In this document: one piece after another, positions 8,910-20,131 of the stretch
Layout: every line of letters starts with the position of its first letter
Position numbering within the stretch: the first letter of the stretch is position 1
Translations under genes and position numbers: made by a program
Source of the DNA: Bacillus sp. CGMCC 1.16541
Lineage (GTDB): Bacteria > Bacillota > Bacilli > Bacillales > Bacillaceae_H
Direction: 5' to 3'
Length of the DNA: 64,000 nt
Assembly (NCBI RefSeq): GCF_003184905.1
Contig: NZ_QFRU01000005.1
Location: 186,001-250,000, forward strand
Notes under the pieces: model-generated
Told to the model about the DNA's origin: nothing
The model's input: the letters and a program-made list of their open reading frames with translations, nothing else
Database searches by the model: none

Positions 8910-9075
8910 TTGGTTTCACCCTTATCAGCATCAGAAGATAAACGCCTTTTTAATGAAGTTGTTTATCTTCTACTGTCTATAATGAGATTACACACATTAT
9001 AGCACATAACGAAGAGCTTATTCTCTATATTTTCCATTTAATTAATCATTTCATCGTTCATATTTCCTTCGTTAT

Positions 9076-9978
9076 TTAATCAATAATCTCAATTTCAGTA
9101 TGCATCTCTACATCAAATTGATTTTTTATAGTCTTTTTCACATGATCAATTAATTGTAAAACATCTAACGCCGTTGCTCCACCTGCATTCACGATAAAGT
9201 TAGCATGTTGTTCACTAATTTTTGCGCCTCCAATGGCATATCCTTTTAGACCTGCTTCTTGAATCAACTGACCGGCATATTGTGGTAAAGGATTTCGGAA
9301 AATGCTACCTGCACATGGATAATTCCACGGCTGAGTTTCCCGGCGATAATCCTTATTTTTCTGTAAAACAGCAACAATTTCTTCCCGTTTTCCTTGCTTT
9401 AAATCCAAGATAGCTTCAATACATACACCAGGGCGTTTCGCTTGCAAAATTGAATGGCGATAAGAAAAATCAAGTTCTTCTTTAGTAAGCCATTCCATCG
9501 ATCCGTCTTCAAATAGAATATGAGCTTTCGTCACAATATGAGACATATCCGCACCATGAGCACCTGCATTCATGTAAACGGCTCCACCTACTGATCCAGG
9601 TATCCCACCAGCAAATTCTAATCCTGATAAACCTTGCTTGGTTAACATAGTCGTTAATTTAATAAGAGAATACCCGCCACCTACGCGAACAGTTTCGTTA
9701 TTCACCTCAAGATGGTCTAACCCATTTCCAAGCTTAACAACTACTCCTCGAATTCCTTCATCAGAAACAAGTAAATTTGAGCCTCGACCAATAGCGCGCC
9801 ATTTCACATTATGCTTTCTAATGATACTCATTACTTGTTGTAAATGTTCAATTGTATCTGGTTCTACTAATAAATCAGCCGGACCACCTATTTTAATTGT
9901 TGTATGATTGGAAAGTGGTTCATTTTTTAAGACTTTTCCAATATTCATTTGTAGTAATTCTTTTTCTAATACTTCCAT
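9076..9978 (-). CDS. murB: UDP-N-acetylenolpyruvoylglucosamine reductase MurB
   Basis: FAD-dependent reductase making UDP-MurNAc from UDP-GlcNAc-enolpyruvate with NADPH. The FAD-binding segment includes [14 protein letters not shown] and [39 protein letters not shown] and [10 protein letters not shown] carry catalytic-site residues, the Ser being the proton donor. The protein has 300 residues; AGGAGG precedes the ATG. In B. subtilis murG lies directly upstream; here a 674-nt gap separates murB from spoVE, so murB probably has its own promoter. A CATATAAT sequence (10043-10050, minus strand) could serve as a -10, resembling either SigA or SigE consensus. Confidence 0.96.
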   Translation of the reverse strand: MEVLEKELLQMNIGKVLKNEPLSNHTTIKIGGPADLLVEPDTIEHLQQVMSIIRKHNVKWRAIGRGSNLLVSDEGIRGVVVKLGNGLDHLEVNNETVRVGGGYSLIKLTTMLTKQGLSGLEFAGGIPGSVGGAVYMNAGAHGADMSHIVTKAHILFEDGSMEWLTKEELDFSYRHSILQAKRPGVCIEAILDLKQGKREEIVAVLQKNKDYRRETQPWNYPCAGSIFRNPLPQYAGQLIQEAGLKGYAIGGAKISEQHANFIVNAGGATALDVLQLIDHVKKTIKNQFDVEMHTEIEIID

Positions 9979-10652
9979 AAGGACCTCCTAAAAACATTGT
10001 TAGTTTATTCATGTTGTCATTTTCGAATAGTTATGTTTCATTATTATATGATATTCACCTATAGAATGTACGTAATCCATTCTCCACAGATTATCGCACT
10101 TTTCATTTTTCATTGTAAAGCCATTATTAAAGGAACTCTATACCCGTTACAATACAATTTTATTTCAGTATAAAATCTTGGTGATCCTTTTATGTAATAA
10201 TGTAACATTTGAACATATTTCTATTTAGAAAGTGTTCTCTATAACTTTCGAAAATATCATTGTTTTTTTGTCTTATTTCTAGGCATGCATTTTCATTCGT
10301 GTACTTATTGTTCAAAAGGAGCATTACAAAAGGAGCATGCATGTTTGCTGCCCTTTCATTTATACCACTTTTCTATTAAAAATAAAGTCTCTTTGTGCGC
10401 TTTTATAACGAACTACCTTACATTTGACAAAACAGCTTACTTTACACATCATACCATACATACATAGATTTTTGATTATGAACAGATTACAATTTAGAAA
10501 CATTTTGACACAAAATAAGCTTTGTCTAAAAGGAGAGATGCTCCTTTTGACAAAGCTTACAAAACGTCCTGCGTATCGGGAGTCAAATCAGTCATTGAAT
10601 TAGTCATGAACTTTATTGACAGCCTCAACAGCAACCTTGCGAACATTGATGT
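9979..10652. other. Gene-free gap where murG would be expected
   Basis: About 670 nt of AT-rich DNA between murB and spoVE. B. subtilis has murG at this point; I see no MurG-like frame on either strand. The gap contains two direct copies of CAAAAGGAGCAT (10313-10324, 10327-10338) and a strong hairpin at 10517-10558. A 60-codon plus-strand frame at 10285-10467 has no family resemblance and I do not call it. Confidence 0.7.
10517..10558 (-). terminator. Probable spoVE terminator (long hairpin)
   Basis: AAGCTTTGTC-T-AAAAGGAG, loop AGATG, CTCCTTTT-GACAAAGCTT gives an 18-bp stem with one bulged T. It lies 95 nt beyond the spoVE stop; on the minus strand it is followed by the moderately T-rich TTATTTTGTG. 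It could instead be a repeat element. Confidence 0.5.
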
Positions 10653-11753
10653 TTAATAGCGAGAGTAACGACTTACATTGAGCAAAACACCTACTGCCGC
10701 TAACATAAGGGTTAACGAGGATCCCCCATAACTTAAGAAAGGAAGAGTGATACCTGTTACTGGCATTAAACCTGTGACAACTCCAATATTAATCATTACC
10801 TGAATCGCGATCATTGATATAATACCAAGAGCTAAGAAGCTACCATATAAATCCGGAGCACCTAGTGCTATACGGATTCCTCTCCACAATAATAAGCTAA
10901 ATAAAATTAGAATGAGAGAACCACCGATAAAGCCTAGCTCTTCTGCTAAAATAGCAAAGATAAAATCGGTTTGAGGCTCTGGTAAATAAAAAAACTTTTG
11001 GCGACTTTGACCTAAGCCCAGACCTAACAATCCACCTGGACCAATTGCATATAACGATTGGATAATTTGAAACCCACTTCCTAACGGGTCTTCCCATGGA
11101 TCTAAAAAAGATGTAATTCGCTTTATCCGATATGGAGCAGATAACACAAGTCCAACAAAGCCTCCTACACCTATAAGACCTAGCCAGACGAAGTGACTAA
11201 TCTTCGCACCAGCGACAAAAATCATGACTACACAAGTTCCTACTAACACGGTTCCAGTTCCTAAGTCAGGCTGTAACATAATAATTCCAAAGGCCAAAAA
11301 CACAAGTCCTAGTGATGGCATTAAACCTTTCTTAAAAGACGTAATGTTTTTCTGATTATCAGATAGAAATTTCGCTAGAAACGTAATCATCGCAAATTTC
11401 ATAAACTCTGATGGTTGAATGGAGAAAGCCCCTACTCCAATCCAACTTTGTGAACCATTTCGAACGAGTCCAACACCTGGTATCAAAACCATAATAAGCA
11501 TAACAAAACACACAATAATAATCGCTTTTGCCCATGTTCTCCAAGTCCAATAATCAATGTTCATAATTACGAACATCGATACAACACCTAGACCCGCAAA
11601 TAACATTTGCCTTTTTGCAAAAAAGAACGAATCATCAAATTTATATGTTGCCCACACAGCACTTGCACTATATACCATAATAAGCCCTATTGTGAGCAAC
11701 GAAAGTGTAACGATGATTAGAAAGAAATCAGGAGTAGACCTCTTTGTCGACAA
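10653..11753 (-). CDS. spoVE: Stage V sporulation protein E (SEDS family)
   Basis: Polytopic SEDS-family protein (366 residues) of the FtsW/RodA/SpoVE type, which act as peptidoglycan glycosyltransferases with a class B PBP partner. Typical motifs are visible: MVYSASAVWA near the N-terminus, NGSQSWIGVGAFSIQPSEFMK, LQPDLGTGTVLV, GLGLGQSRQKFFYLPEPQTDFIFA and the C-terminal GITLPFLSYGGSSL. It is called SpoVE rather than FtsW from its place after murD; its cognate PBP is probably SpoVD, encoded nearby. The start is TTG with GAGGTG upstream. It ends before the gap that replaces murG. Confidence 0.92.
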   Translation of the reverse strand: MSTKRSTPDFFLIIVTLSLLTIGLIMVYSASAVWATYKFDDSFFFAKRQMLFAGLGVVSMFVIMNIDYWTWRTWAKAIIIVCFVMLIMVLIPGVGLVRNGSQSWIGVGAFSIQPSEFMKFAMITFLAKFLSDNQKNITSFKKGLMPSLGLVFLAFGIIMLQPDLGTGTVLVGTCVVMIFVAGAKISHFVWLGLIGVGGFVGLVLSAPYRIKRITSFLDPWEDPLGSGFQIIQSLYAIGPGGLLGLGLGQSRQKFFYLPEPQTDFIFAILAEELGFIGGSLILILFSLLLWRGIRIALGAPDLYGSFLALGIISMIAIQVMINIGVVTGLMPVTGITLPFLSYGGSSLTLMLAAVGVLLNVSRYSRY

Positions 11754-11828
11754 TGCTATACACCTCTAAGCTATATATTAGGGCGCATTATGCTCAAACG
11801 ATTCTTGTAAGTATTTATAGACAAGCCC

Positions 11829-13178
11829 TTATTTCAGTTTATGCACACTTTGAATAAAGATGTCACCACGTTCTTCAAAAGTTTTAAATTGATCCCAACT
11901 TGCACAAGCGGGTGATAATAATACAACATCACCTTCATCTGAATAACTGTATGCATCGATTACTGCTTGTTCAACATTATCGACACGTTTTACGTTTTGT
12001 ATTCCCATCTCTTTTGCTACACGTTCTATTTTTTGCGCTGTTTCTCCGAAGGTAACAACGGCTTTCACATGTTTCAATGAACTTTTTAACTCATCGAATT
12101 CGTTTCCTCGGTCTAGCCCTCCAGCAAGCCAGATCGTGGGCTGTGTAAATGCAGAAAGTGCAACTTTGGTAGCAAGTATGTTCGTTGCTTTTGAATCATT
12201 ATAAAATTTTCGGCCGTTAATACTTGTGACATACTGTACACGATGCTTAACTCCTGTAAAAGTTGTTAATACTTTACAGATTGCCTCATTTGAACATCCA
12301 TACAGTTTGACAACTGCGACCGCTGCTAAGATATTTTCAAGATTGTGCTTACCTGGTAAAACAATTTTATCTAATGGAATAATGGCTTCATCATTAAAAT
12401 AAACCATATTATTTTTGACATAAGCACCTTTTTCAAGTTGCTTTGTTGTTGAAAACTGAACGATTGTTGCTTGTGTATCTTTCGATGCTTTTACAACGAC
12501 TTCATCATCTGCATTCACTACTGCATAATCATTTGTTGTTTGATTTTTAAAAATAGATGCTTTCGCTTCTATATATTCTTCTTTCGTTCCATGATAATCA
12601 AGATGCGCATCAAAGATATTTAATAATAATGAAATATGTGGCTGAAACTTGTTAATTCCCATCAACTGAAAAGAAGATAACTCCGTTACAATGACATCTT
12701 CTTTTTCTGCTTCTTGTGCAACTTCACACGCAACCGTCCCAATATTTCCCGCGATACGTGGACGTCTGTTTCCGCGCTCTAACATCTGATAAATTAACGT
12801 TGTTGTCGTTGTTTTTCCGTTACTTCCTGTAATCCCTATAAAAGGTGCTTCACTCACTTCAAAAGCCAGTTCCACTTCTGTAATAATGGGAATGTTTCTC
12901 TTGAATGCTTCTTGAAGAAGTGGATTCTTATATGGAATACCAGGGTTTTTGATAATAACATCAATATTTGTTAGAAGTTCTAATGGATGATGCCCGCAAA
13001 CGACTTGAATACCTAACTTTTCTAGTTGTTGCGCTGCTTCATTTTCTTCATAAGGTTTTTGATCATTTACAACAACAGAAGCGCCTAATTGATGAACAAG
13101 CTTTGCAGCTGCCGTGCCACTTTTAGCTAATCCTAAAATTAATACATGTTTGTTTAGATACGTATTCGTTTTTTTCAC
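11829..13178 (-). CDS. murD: UDP-N-acetylmuramoyl-L-alanine--D-glutamate ligase MurD
   Basis: ATP-dependent Mur ligase adding D-Glu to UDP-MurNAc-L-Ala. Domains: N-terminal UDP-binding Rossmann fold ([15 protein letters not shown]), central ATPase with the P-loop [15 protein letters not shown], and C-terminal domain with [16 protein letters not shown] and [19 protein letters not shown]. Length is 449 residues (B. subtilis 451). The start is GTG, directly after the mraY stop with GAGGTG inside the end of mraY, so the two are translationally close. Confidence 0.97.
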   Translation of the reverse strand: MKKTNTYLNKHVLILGLAKSGTAAAKLVHQLGASVVVNDQKPYEENEAAQQLEKLGIQVVCGHHPLELLTNIDVIIKNPGIPYKNPLLQEAFKRNIPIITEVELAFEVSEAPFIGITGSNGKTTTTTLIYQMLERGNRRPRIAGNIGTVACEVAQEAEKEDVIVTELSSFQLMGINKFQPHISLLLNIFDAHLDYHGTKEEYIEAKASIFKNQTTNDYAVVNADDEVVVKASKDTQATIVQFSTTKQLEKGAYVKNNMVYFNDEAIIPLDKIVLPGKHNLENILAAVAVVKLYGCSNEAICKVLTTFTGVKHRVQYVTSINGRKFYNDSKATNILATKVALSAFTQPTIWLAGGLDRGNEFDELKSSLKHVKAVVTFGETAQKIERVAKEMGIQNVKRVDNVEQAVIDAYSYSDEGDVVLLSPACASWDQFKTFEERGDIFIQSVHKLK

Positions 13179-14153
13179 TTAAATCCACACCTCAATATAA
13201 ATTCCAAGCATCGCAAACAGTAATCCTACTGCCCAAAAGGTTACAACTACTCGCCATTCTGACCAACCGCTTAATTCATAATGATGGTGAAGCGGGCTCA
13301 TTTTAAACACTCGTTTCCCTGTTGTTTTAAATGAAGCTACCTGAATAATAACGGATAATGTCTCAATCACAAATACTCCACCAATAATGATAAGCAAGAA
13401 CTCTAACTTCATTAGAATAGCAATTGTTGCAATTGCACCGCCTAGTGCTAGTGAACCTGTATCTCCCATAAATACTTTCGCTGGATGCGAGTTAAACACT
13501 AAAAAACCAAGAACAGAACCAACTACAGCTACTGAAAAAATCGCTACCTCAAATTGAGAAGCATTCCAAGCTAAAACAGCAAATGCTCCGAACGCAATAG
13601 CACTTGTACCTGAAACTAACCCATCTAATCCATCTGTTAGATTAACAGCATTCGAGAATCCAACTAACCATATCACTAGGAACACAATATAGAACCAACC
13701 TAAGTCAATTGAAAAATTGACAATTGGAATGGATACAACTGTCGATAACTCTGCTTGACGTGAAATAAGATAAAAGATAATAGCAATGATTACTTGACCT
13801 AAAAACTTTTGTTTTGATGTTAAACCAAGGTTTCGTTTTAAGACTACTTTAATAAAATCATCTAAAAAACCTAACAAACCGAATCCAACCGTTACAAGCA
13901 ATAATAAGTACGTCTCAACAGTCGGCTCTAGATATTGATTTGTCATAATTAGCGTTGTCACAATAATGGACAGTAAAATCATTACGCCTCCCATTGTAGG
14001 CGTTCCGGATTTTTTTTGATGTGACTTCGGCCCTTCATCACGTATGCTCTGGCCAAATTTTAATCTCCTTAAAAAAGGGATGAAGATAGGCGAAAGGATA
14101 ACTGAAATAAGAAATCCTAACGCGATGGTAAATAAGATTACTTGCTCAAGCAC
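13179..14153 (-). CDS. mraY: Phospho-N-acetylmuramoyl-pentapeptide-transferase MraY
   Basis: Integral membrane enzyme making lipid I from UDP-MurNAc-pentapeptide and undecaprenyl phosphate. About ten membrane segments are apparent in 324 residues. Signature motifs: GTPTMGG near residue 51, the acidic [10 protein letters not shown], the [12 protein letters not shown] loop, [17 protein letters not shown] and the cytosolic [15 protein letters not shown]. The start is GTG after GAGGAGG. It lies between murE and murD. Confidence 0.97.
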   Translation of the reverse strand: MLEQVILFTIALGFLISVILSPIFIPFLRRLKFGQSIRDEGPKSHQKKSGTPTMGGVMILLSIIVTTLIMTNQYLEPTVETYLLLLVTVGFGLLGFLDDFIKVVLKRNLGLTSKQKFLGQVIIAIIFYLISRQAELSTVVSIPIVNFSIDLGWFYIVFLVIWLVGFSNAVNLTDGLDGLVSGTSAIAFGAFAVLAWNASQFEVAIFSVAVVGSVLGFLVFNSHPAKVFMGDTGSLALGGAIATIAILMKLEFLLIIIGGVFVIETLSVIIQVASFKTTGKRVFKMSPLHHHYELSGWSEWRVVVTFWAVGLLFAMLGIYIEVWI

Positions 14154-14217
14154 AACTTTTCCTCCTCTTGCTGCATCGATTGAATCTGTTCTTTTCTATA
14201 ATCGGCTGCTGTTAGTA

Positions 14218-15681
14218 TCATTTTTTCTCCTTAATGAACTGACGTGCCACTTCACGATCATCAAAATCGAAGACTTGATCCCCAACAATTTGATATGTTT
14301 CATGCCCTTTACCAGCAATTACAATCACATCATCCGCTTTAGCTTGATTAATGGCATATTGAATGGCTTCTTTACGGTCAATGATTGAAACATAATTTGA
14401 AGTCTCTACTCCATCAATCATATCTTGAAGAATTTGCTGTGGACTTTCACTTCTTGGATTATCAGATGTTAAAATGGCTTCCGTACTATTTTCAGCCGCG
14501 ATACGAGCCATAATTGGTCTCTTCGTTCGATCTCGATCGCCACCACACCCAACAATAACATATATACTACCTTTTGCGAATTGTTTCACGGTTTTTAACA
14601 CATTTTCTAAACTGTCTGGTGTATGTGCATAATCAACAACAACTGTGAACGACTGTCCTTCATCTACTACTTCAAATCTACCTGCTACACCTTCAATATT
14701 GGCAATTTCCTTTACAATAAGGGATAGCGATACACCTGAAACGAGGCAAGCAGCTGTTGCAGCTAATACGTTGTACACACTAAACTTTCCAATCAACTTC
14801 ATCTTTACTTCCGCTTCTTCATGAGGCGTTACGAGCGTAAAAGTCGTACCTGCGTTCGTCATCTGAATATTTTTGGCTTGAATATCACACTTGTTGTCAA
14901 TTCCATATGTAATAACCGTTGCAGCCGTATTTCGTATGTACTCATTTGTCGCTTCATCATCTGCATTTAATACAGCAAATTTTGGCTTGCTATGATTATA
15001 AGCATTTCCTAATTGCGCAAACAATAGCCCTTTTGCTCGGCGGTAATCATCCATTGTTTTATGATAATCAAGATGATCTTGTGTTAAGTTTGTAAATACG
15101 GCAACATCGAAATCACAACCATGCACCCTTCCTAAGTCCAGCGCATGAGAGGAAACTTCCATCATCGCTACATCCACATGTTCTTCTATCATGCGATGAA
15201 ACGTTTGTTGCAACGTAACAGATTCTGGAGTTGTGTTCTTTACATCATATGCTTGATCACCAATTCGAATCTCAATTGTTCCAATTAAACCTGTTTTTTT
15301 CTGATTTGCTTTAAAAATATGTTCCATTAGATGGGTGGTTGTCGTTTTTCCATTAGTTCCTGTCACACCAATTAGATGCAATTTTTGTGTAGGCTGTTGA
15401 TAAAAGGCATCTGCTAAGACAGCCATTGCACGCTTTGTATCTTTGACGATAACAACTGGAATATTTACATCTAAAGGTTTTTCCGCAACAATCGCACTAG
15501 CTCCTTTTTCAACAGCAACATGGGCAAAGTCATGACCATCTACTGTATATCCCTTCACGCATATAAATAACGATCCATCTTTTACTTCTCTTGAATCCAT
15601 CTCAATCGATGTAATTTTTACATTTTCTTCTGGTATGCTTTTAAAATCGTGCAAAGACGATAACAATGTGTACAGTTCCAT
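14218..15681 (-). CDS. murE: UDP-MurNAc-tripeptide synthetase MurE (meso-DAP adding)
   Basis: ATP-dependent Mur ligase of 487 residues adding the third peptide residue. It has the P-loop [17 protein letters not shown] (about 110-126), the carbamylated-lysine region around [10 protein letters not shown], and the C-terminal [12 protein letters not shown]. The DNPR motif is characteristic of meso-diaminopimelate-specific MurE, in keeping with Bacillus peptidoglycan. It follows spoVD after a 219-nt gap with a terminator, so it likely has its own promoter. GAGAGGA precedes the ATG. Confidence 0.97.
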   Translation of the reverse strand: MELYTLLSSLHDFKSIPEENVKITSIEMDSREVKDGSLFICVKGYTVDGHDFAHVAVEKGASAIVAEKPLDVNIPVVIVKDTKRAMAVLADAFYQQPTQKLHLIGVTGTNGKTTTTHLMEHIFKANQKKTGLIGTIEIRIGDQAYDVKNTTPESVTLQQTFHRMIEEHVDVAMMEVSSHALDLGRVHGCDFDVAVFTNLTQDHLDYHKTMDDYRRAKGLLFAQLGNAYNHSKPKFAVLNADDEATNEYIRNTAATVITYGIDNKCDIQAKNIQMTNAGTTFTLVTPHEEAEVKMKLIGKFSVYNVLAATAACLVSGVSLSLIVKEIANIEGVAGRFEVVDEGQSFTVVVDYAHTPDSLENVLKTVKQFAKGSIYVIVGCGGDRDRTKRPIMARIAAENSTEAILTSDNPRSESPQQILQDMIDGVETSNYVSIIDRKEAIQYAINQAKADDVIVIAGKGHETYQIVGDQVFDFDDREVARQFIKEKK

Positions 15682-15850
15682 TCTAACCAGTTCCTCTCTT
15701 CTAATTAAGTTCTAACCCTTATATGTCCCTTGATCATCTCTTTATAGATTATACTACAGAAGCCATTATCACTCTCATTAGGTTAATAAGGTATTATTTT
15801 TGTGAAATTTGAAAACCTCTTTTGCAAACAACGTCAACATTTATCTTACA

Positions 15851-15884
15851 GAAAAAGAAGCCACGGGGGAATTTCCCCAAGGCT
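15851..15884 (-). terminator. spoVD terminator
   Basis: GCC-(aC)GGGGGAATTTCCCC-(aa)GGC forms a GC-rich hairpin just after the spoVD stop; on the minus strand it is followed by TTCTTTTTC. Confidence 0.7.
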
Positions 15885-15900
15885 CACTCTCATCTACTCA

Positions 15901-17817
15901 TTATTCTCCCATATATATCCTGATTCTCGAACCTTCCTTGACTTTTGTACCAGGTGCTGGTGATTGCTTTATGACTTTATCACCATCTCCGCTAATATCG
16001 ATCTTTAATGTAAGCAATTGTTGTTGCAACTCTTTAGGTGACAAGCCAACCAAGTCCGGCACCTGAATAAGAGGAGTGTCAGGCCACATTAGCTCTTTCT
16101 CAATTTGATCTTTACGCGGTTTAACTCCCATTGTACGTAAGCTATCTTCCATCATTTTACCAACAATAGGTGCTGCGACTACTCCACCGAATTGAATGGT
16201 GCCTTTTGGGTTATCAACCGCTAAATAAATTACAAGCTGCGGATCATCTGCAGGTGCAAAACCAATGAATGAAACAATATGATTGTTTTCTAAATATCTT
16301 CCATCTTGTGCTTTCTGAGCTGTACCTGTTTTACCACCTAAACGATAACCTTCAACAAAAGCTGGACGTCCTGTTCCTTTTGCGACTACACTTTCGAGTG
16401 CAAATCGTACTTGCTTTGATGTCTCTTCAGACACAACTCTTCTTTTGGCAACAGGCTTATTTTCACTAACTACTTTACCTGTAGAAGGGTCGATCCATTG
16501 TTTTGCTATATATGGCTGATAGAGTATTCCACCATTTACAGCTGCTGAAACGGCTGCAACTTGCTGAATTGGTGTGACAGATACGCCTTGTCCAAATGCA
16601 GTTGTTGCTTGTTCAACTGGACCTACTCGCTCCAGTGGAAATAAAATTCCTTTTCCTTCTCCTTGAAGGTCAATTCCTGTTTTATCACCAAAGCCAAAGT
16701 TGCGAATATATTTAAATAACGTATCTTTCCCTAAACGATCTCCTAGTTCAACGAAACCAGGGTTACAAGAGTTTTGAACAACTTCTAAAAATGTTTGTTG
16801 TCCATGTCCTCCCTTTTTCCAACAACGAAGTCGAGCACCACCAACTTCCGCTGCTCCATCATCATAAAATTGATCACTTAATAAATCAACCTTTTTTTCT
16901 TCTAATGATGCTGCTAGAGTAATAATTTTAAATGTTGAACCAGGCTCATACGCACTCCAAATTGGTAAGTTACGATTGTATGTTTCAGGTGAAACATTTC
17001 GAAAGTTAGCCGGATCAAATGTTGGTCGACTAGACATCCCTAGGATCTCTCCATTTTTAGGATTCATCGCAATTGCAATAATTCCATCTGGATTATACGT
17101 TGATTGAGCAATGTCTAACTCTCTCTCCATAATGGTTTGTACGCGAGAATCAATCGTTAACTTCAAGTCTAAGCCATCTACTGGTGATGTATAATCATCA
17201 GCAATATCAGGCATTTTCTTTCCTTTAGCATCCGAATATAACTTCACGTAGCCTTTTTTACCACTTAGCTCTTTATCGTAATATAGCTCTAAGCCTGTTA
17301 AACCCTGATTATCAATTCCAGCAAAGCCTAAAACGTGGGATAAATAGCTCCCAAATGGATAATGACGAATGGAATCTTCCGCAATGTAGACACCTTTTAA
17401 ATCTAAAGCCCGAAGTTCATTCGCTTTTTCATGTGAGATTTTTCGTCCTTCAGGTTGCAAATACACACTTGATGCTTTTTTTGTAATTTGCTTATACGCT
17501 TTTTCTTTTGACATATTTAAAACAGCTGCAATTTCCTCTGCTGTTTGAGCTGGGTCTTCAATTTGCCTCGGCATAACAAGTACGGTAGGTGCACTCTTAT
17601 TGGTGGCTAATGGAACACCATTTTGATCTAAAATTTTACCACGCTCCGGCTCAAATGGAATGTTTCGACTCCACAACCCTTTCGCTCTTTCTGTCAATAT
17701 GTCTCCTAATACAAATTGAACATAACCAAGCCTTACATCAATGACAAAAAAGATACATATTCCGACTAATAGTACAGTAACGAGCCTTTTTCGTACTGTA
17801 ACCCCTGATACACGCAT
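15901..17817 (-). CDS. spoVD: Stage V sporulation protein D (class B penicillin-binding protein)
   Basis: Class B transpeptidase needed for spore cortex peptidoglycan, 638 residues. It has an N-terminal membrane anchor (LVTVLLVGICIFFVIDVRLGY), a dimerisation domain (about 55-210) and a transpeptidase domain with YEPGSTFKII (catalytic Ser), SCN in VVQNSCNPGF and GGKTGTAQ. One PASTA domain lies at the C-terminus (VPDLVGLSPKELQQQLL). The protein is almost co-linear with B. subtilis SpoVD. It probably works with the SEDS protein SpoVE. Upstream is pbpB with a 73-nt gap. Confidence 0.96.
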   Translation of the reverse strand: MRVSGVTVRKRLVTVLLVGICIFFVIDVRLGYVQFVLGDILTERAKGLWSRNIPFEPERGKILDQNGVPLATNKSAPTVLVMPRQIEDPAQTAEEIAAVLNMSKEKAYKQITKKASSVYLQPEGRKISHEKANELRALDLKGVYIAEDSIRHYPFGSYLSHVLGFAGIDNQGLTGLELYYDKELSGKKGYVKLYSDAKGKKMPDIADDYTSPVDGLDLKLTIDSRVQTIMERELDIAQSTYNPDGIIAIAMNPKNGEILGMSSRPTFDPANFRNVSPETYNRNLPIWSAYEPGSTFKIITLAASLEEKKVDLLSDQFYDDGAAEVGGARLRCWKKGGHGQQTFLEVVQNSCNPGFVELGDRLGKDTLFKYIRNFGFGDKTGIDLQGEGKGILFPLERVGPVEQATTAFGQGVSVTPIQQVAAVSAAVNGGILYQPYIAKQWIDPSTGKVVSENKPVAKRRVVSEETSKQVRFALESVVAKGTGRPAFVEGYRLGGKTGTAQKAQDGRYLENNHIVSFIGFAPADDPQLVIYLAVDNPKGTIQFGGVVAAPIVGKMMEDSLRTMGVKPRKDQIEKELMWPDTPLIQVPDLVGLSPKELQQQLLTLKIDISGDGDKVIKQSPAPGTKVKEGSRIRIYMGE

Positions 17818-17890
17818 ATACTAGAACCTCCTCTAAATAGGCTCGTTCCAATATATGCTTGTACAAAGATTACTAGAACTAATGATTTTG

Positions 17891-20131
17891 CTAGTCTAAT
17901 GGCTTTTTCTCATCCTCTTCGTCACTTTCTTCTTCGTTACTCTTCTCTTGTTGGACTTTTGCTATTTTTTGTGGGGAATCCAGTTTTACAATTAAATAGT
18001 CTCCTTTTTTAATTGTTCCATTGACTGGGATATTTTGCTCAATAACAAATCCATTTCCAACGGCACTTGGTTGTAACTCTAAGAATTCACTAAGGCGAAG
18101 TACATCACGATACGACCAGCCTGTTAAATCAGGAACCTGCAATTTACTATCAGTCTTTATGAACACTTTTTGACCTTTTAACATACGTTCATCATTATTC
18201 GGTGACTGTTCCGCTACTTTCGTACCTTTTCCTACTACAATGGGTTCGAGTCCTTGCTCTTTTAACTTTGTGGTAGCTTCAGTTACTGATTGACCAATAT
18301 ACGAATCAACTGTTGAGCCGTGTTCAACTTTGGATTTTGTTTGATTCTTTTCCTTCGGTTCTTCTGGCTCAATCTTTAGATATTGCAGACTGTTTTTCAT
18401 CACAGAGTTAAATACCATAGAAGTTGGAGCTGATCCTGTTTCTTGTAGTGTAAGCTTTGGCTTTTTCACCGCTACATAAACAATTAACGAAGGATCATCT
18501 GCTGGAGCAAACCCTAGGAAAGAGAAAAGGTTTTTACCATGACCACTTTGGTACCTTCCATTTTGGTCTGTAATTTGTGCAGTACCTGTTTTACCCGCTA
18601 CTTGATAACCTTCAATGTTATATGGCTTACCTGTACCATCCTCTTCTGTCACAACCGTTTCTAATATATCTAATACCTTTTTAGATGTTTGCTTAGAAAT
18701 CGGTTCTCCAATCAATTTAGGTTTCGTTTCTCTTTTCACTTCTCCGGTCGTGCCATCTACTACTTTTTGAATGACATACGGCTTCATCATTTTTCCTTCA
18801 TTTGCAATAGCAGTGGCTGCTTGAATTTGTTGTATCGGTGAAAATGCAGACCCTTGTCCAAATGCCGTGGTGATACGATCACGTACGTACTTAGACACGA
18901 TGCGGCTAGAAGCTTCGTTTGGAAGGTCGATCCCAGTCTTTTTTGTAAAACCAAATCTCTCTAAATACTGAAGGTACGTTTCCGTCCCAATTCGCTCGTT
19001 TACAAGCATAGCAATAGCCACGTTCGAAGATCGACGAATTCCTTCATCAAACGTAATTGTTCCCCAACCAGCTCCTCTATTATGATCTCGTATAGGCCTT
19101 GATGGATCTTCTGGAATTCGGTAGCCACCCGATTTATACAATTCGTTTCCGTTATAGGCTCCTTCTTCGATAGCAGCTGCAAGTGTAAAAATTTTCATAG
19201 TAGAACCTAGTTCATAACGACCTTCAACAATAGGATTACCATAGCTTGTAATATCTCGAATATTAGGGTTAAAGCTCGGGCGACTAGACATCCCAAGAAT
19301 CTCACCTGTTTTTGCATTCGCAACAACAGCCATCATTTGTTCAGGTTCATATTCTTTCTCTGCTCTACTTAACGCTTCTTCAACAAACGTTTGAATTTTC
19401 TCATCAATGGTTAAGTATACATTATCACCATTTTTTGGCGGAACAATTGATTCTTTCGGGTCAGGTAGTTTAATTCCATTTCGCGCACTCTGATACTTCA
19501 TATAACCATCTGTTTCAGCTAACTGCTTATTAAATACTTGCTCAATCCCCATTTTCCCGACGATCTTACCTGTATCGTCTTTTTGGGCATAACCTAAAAT
19601 ATGAGAAGCAAATACACCATTCGGATACAAACGCTTTGCATCTCGAACAAACGTTATACCTGGCAATTGCAGCTCTTCAATTTTTCGTTTTAATTCATGA
19701 CTAATATCTCTTCCTCCAGGTCCTAACTCTACTTGAAAGGAATCTTTTGTTAATAGATTCTCTAATTTTTGTTCTTCCATTTCAAGCAATGGTGCAAGCT
19801 GTTGAGCTGTCTTCTCAGGGTCTATCACATGCTTTGGCTCTTTTTTATTCTTTGTTTGATTTTTATCTAAAATGGCAACCACTGTGTAAGCCCCAGTATC
19901 GTGGGCAACAGGCTCTCCTCGACGATCATAAATAGTTCCACGGTGTCCTTCAATCGTACTTTGTCTCGTATACTTTTTTTGAGCGATTTGTGCTAAAGCT
20001 TCTCCTTCTGCTTTACCTGTAGCTTGGATATAGAAAAAGCGACTTCCTAATATAAAAAAGAGCAAGGCGAATATTGAAGTTAATATCGCTGCTCCTATGG
20101 TTATATTTTTATTTTTTTGAGTTGAATTCAT
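17891..20131 (-). CDS. pbpB: Penicillin-binding protein 2B (septal transpeptidase)
   Basis: Class B PBP for septal peptidoglycan, 746 residues. The N-terminal anchor is ITIGAAILTSIFALLFFIL, followed by a dimerisation domain. The transpeptidase domain carries YELGSTMKIFTL (active-site Ser), RRSSNVAIA and VAGKTGTAQ. Two PASTA domains follow (VDSYIGQSVTEATTKL and VPDLTGWSYRDVLRLS), then an acidic tail EESDEEDEKK. The start overlaps the ftsL stop as TAATG, implying translational coupling. Its partners would be FtsL, DivIC, DivIB and FtsW. Confidence 0.96.
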   Translation of the reverse strand: MNSTQKNKNITIGAAILTSIFALLFFILGSRFFYIQATGKAEGEALAQIAQKKYTRQSTIEGHRGTIYDRRGEPVAHDTGAYTVVAILDKNQTKNKKEPKHVIDPEKTAQQLAPLLEMEEQKLENLLTKDSFQVELGPGGRDISHELKRKIEELQLPGITFVRDAKRLYPNGVFASHILGYAQKDDTGKIVGKMGIEQVFNKQLAETDGYMKYQSARNGIKLPDPKESIVPPKNGDNVYLTIDEKIQTFVEEALSRAEKEYEPEQMMAVVANAKTGEILGMSSRPSFNPNIRDITSYGNPIVEGRYELGSTMKIFTLAAAIEEGAYNGNELYKSGGYRIPEDPSRPIRDHNRGAGWGTITFDEGIRRSSNVAIAMLVNERIGTETYLQYLERFGFTKKTGIDLPNEASSRIVSKYVRDRITTAFGQGSAFSPIQQIQAATAIANEGKMMKPYVIQKVVDGTTGEVKRETKPKLIGEPISKQTSKKVLDILETVVTEEDGTGKPYNIEGYQVAGKTGTAQITDQNGRYQSGHGKNLFSFLGFAPADDPSLIVYVAVKKPKLTLQETGSAPTSMVFNSVMKNSLQYLKIEPEEPKEKNQTKSKVEHGSTVDSYIGQSVTEATTKLKEQGLEPIVVGKGTKVAEQSPNNDERMLKGQKVFIKTDSKLQVPDLTGWSYRDVLRLSEFLELQPSAVGNGFVIEQNIPVNGTIKKGDYLIVKLDSPQKIAKVQQEKSNEEESDEEDEKKPLD

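Noticed and set aside
10285-10467. Plus-strand 60-codon frame in the murG gap
   Set aside because: No ribosome binding site, no recognisable family and biased low-complexity composition.
10595-10650. Similarity of the CTCAACAGCAACC sequence to the element near 62.67 kb
   Set aside because: Only short scattered identities; not enough to call a second copy of that part of the element.
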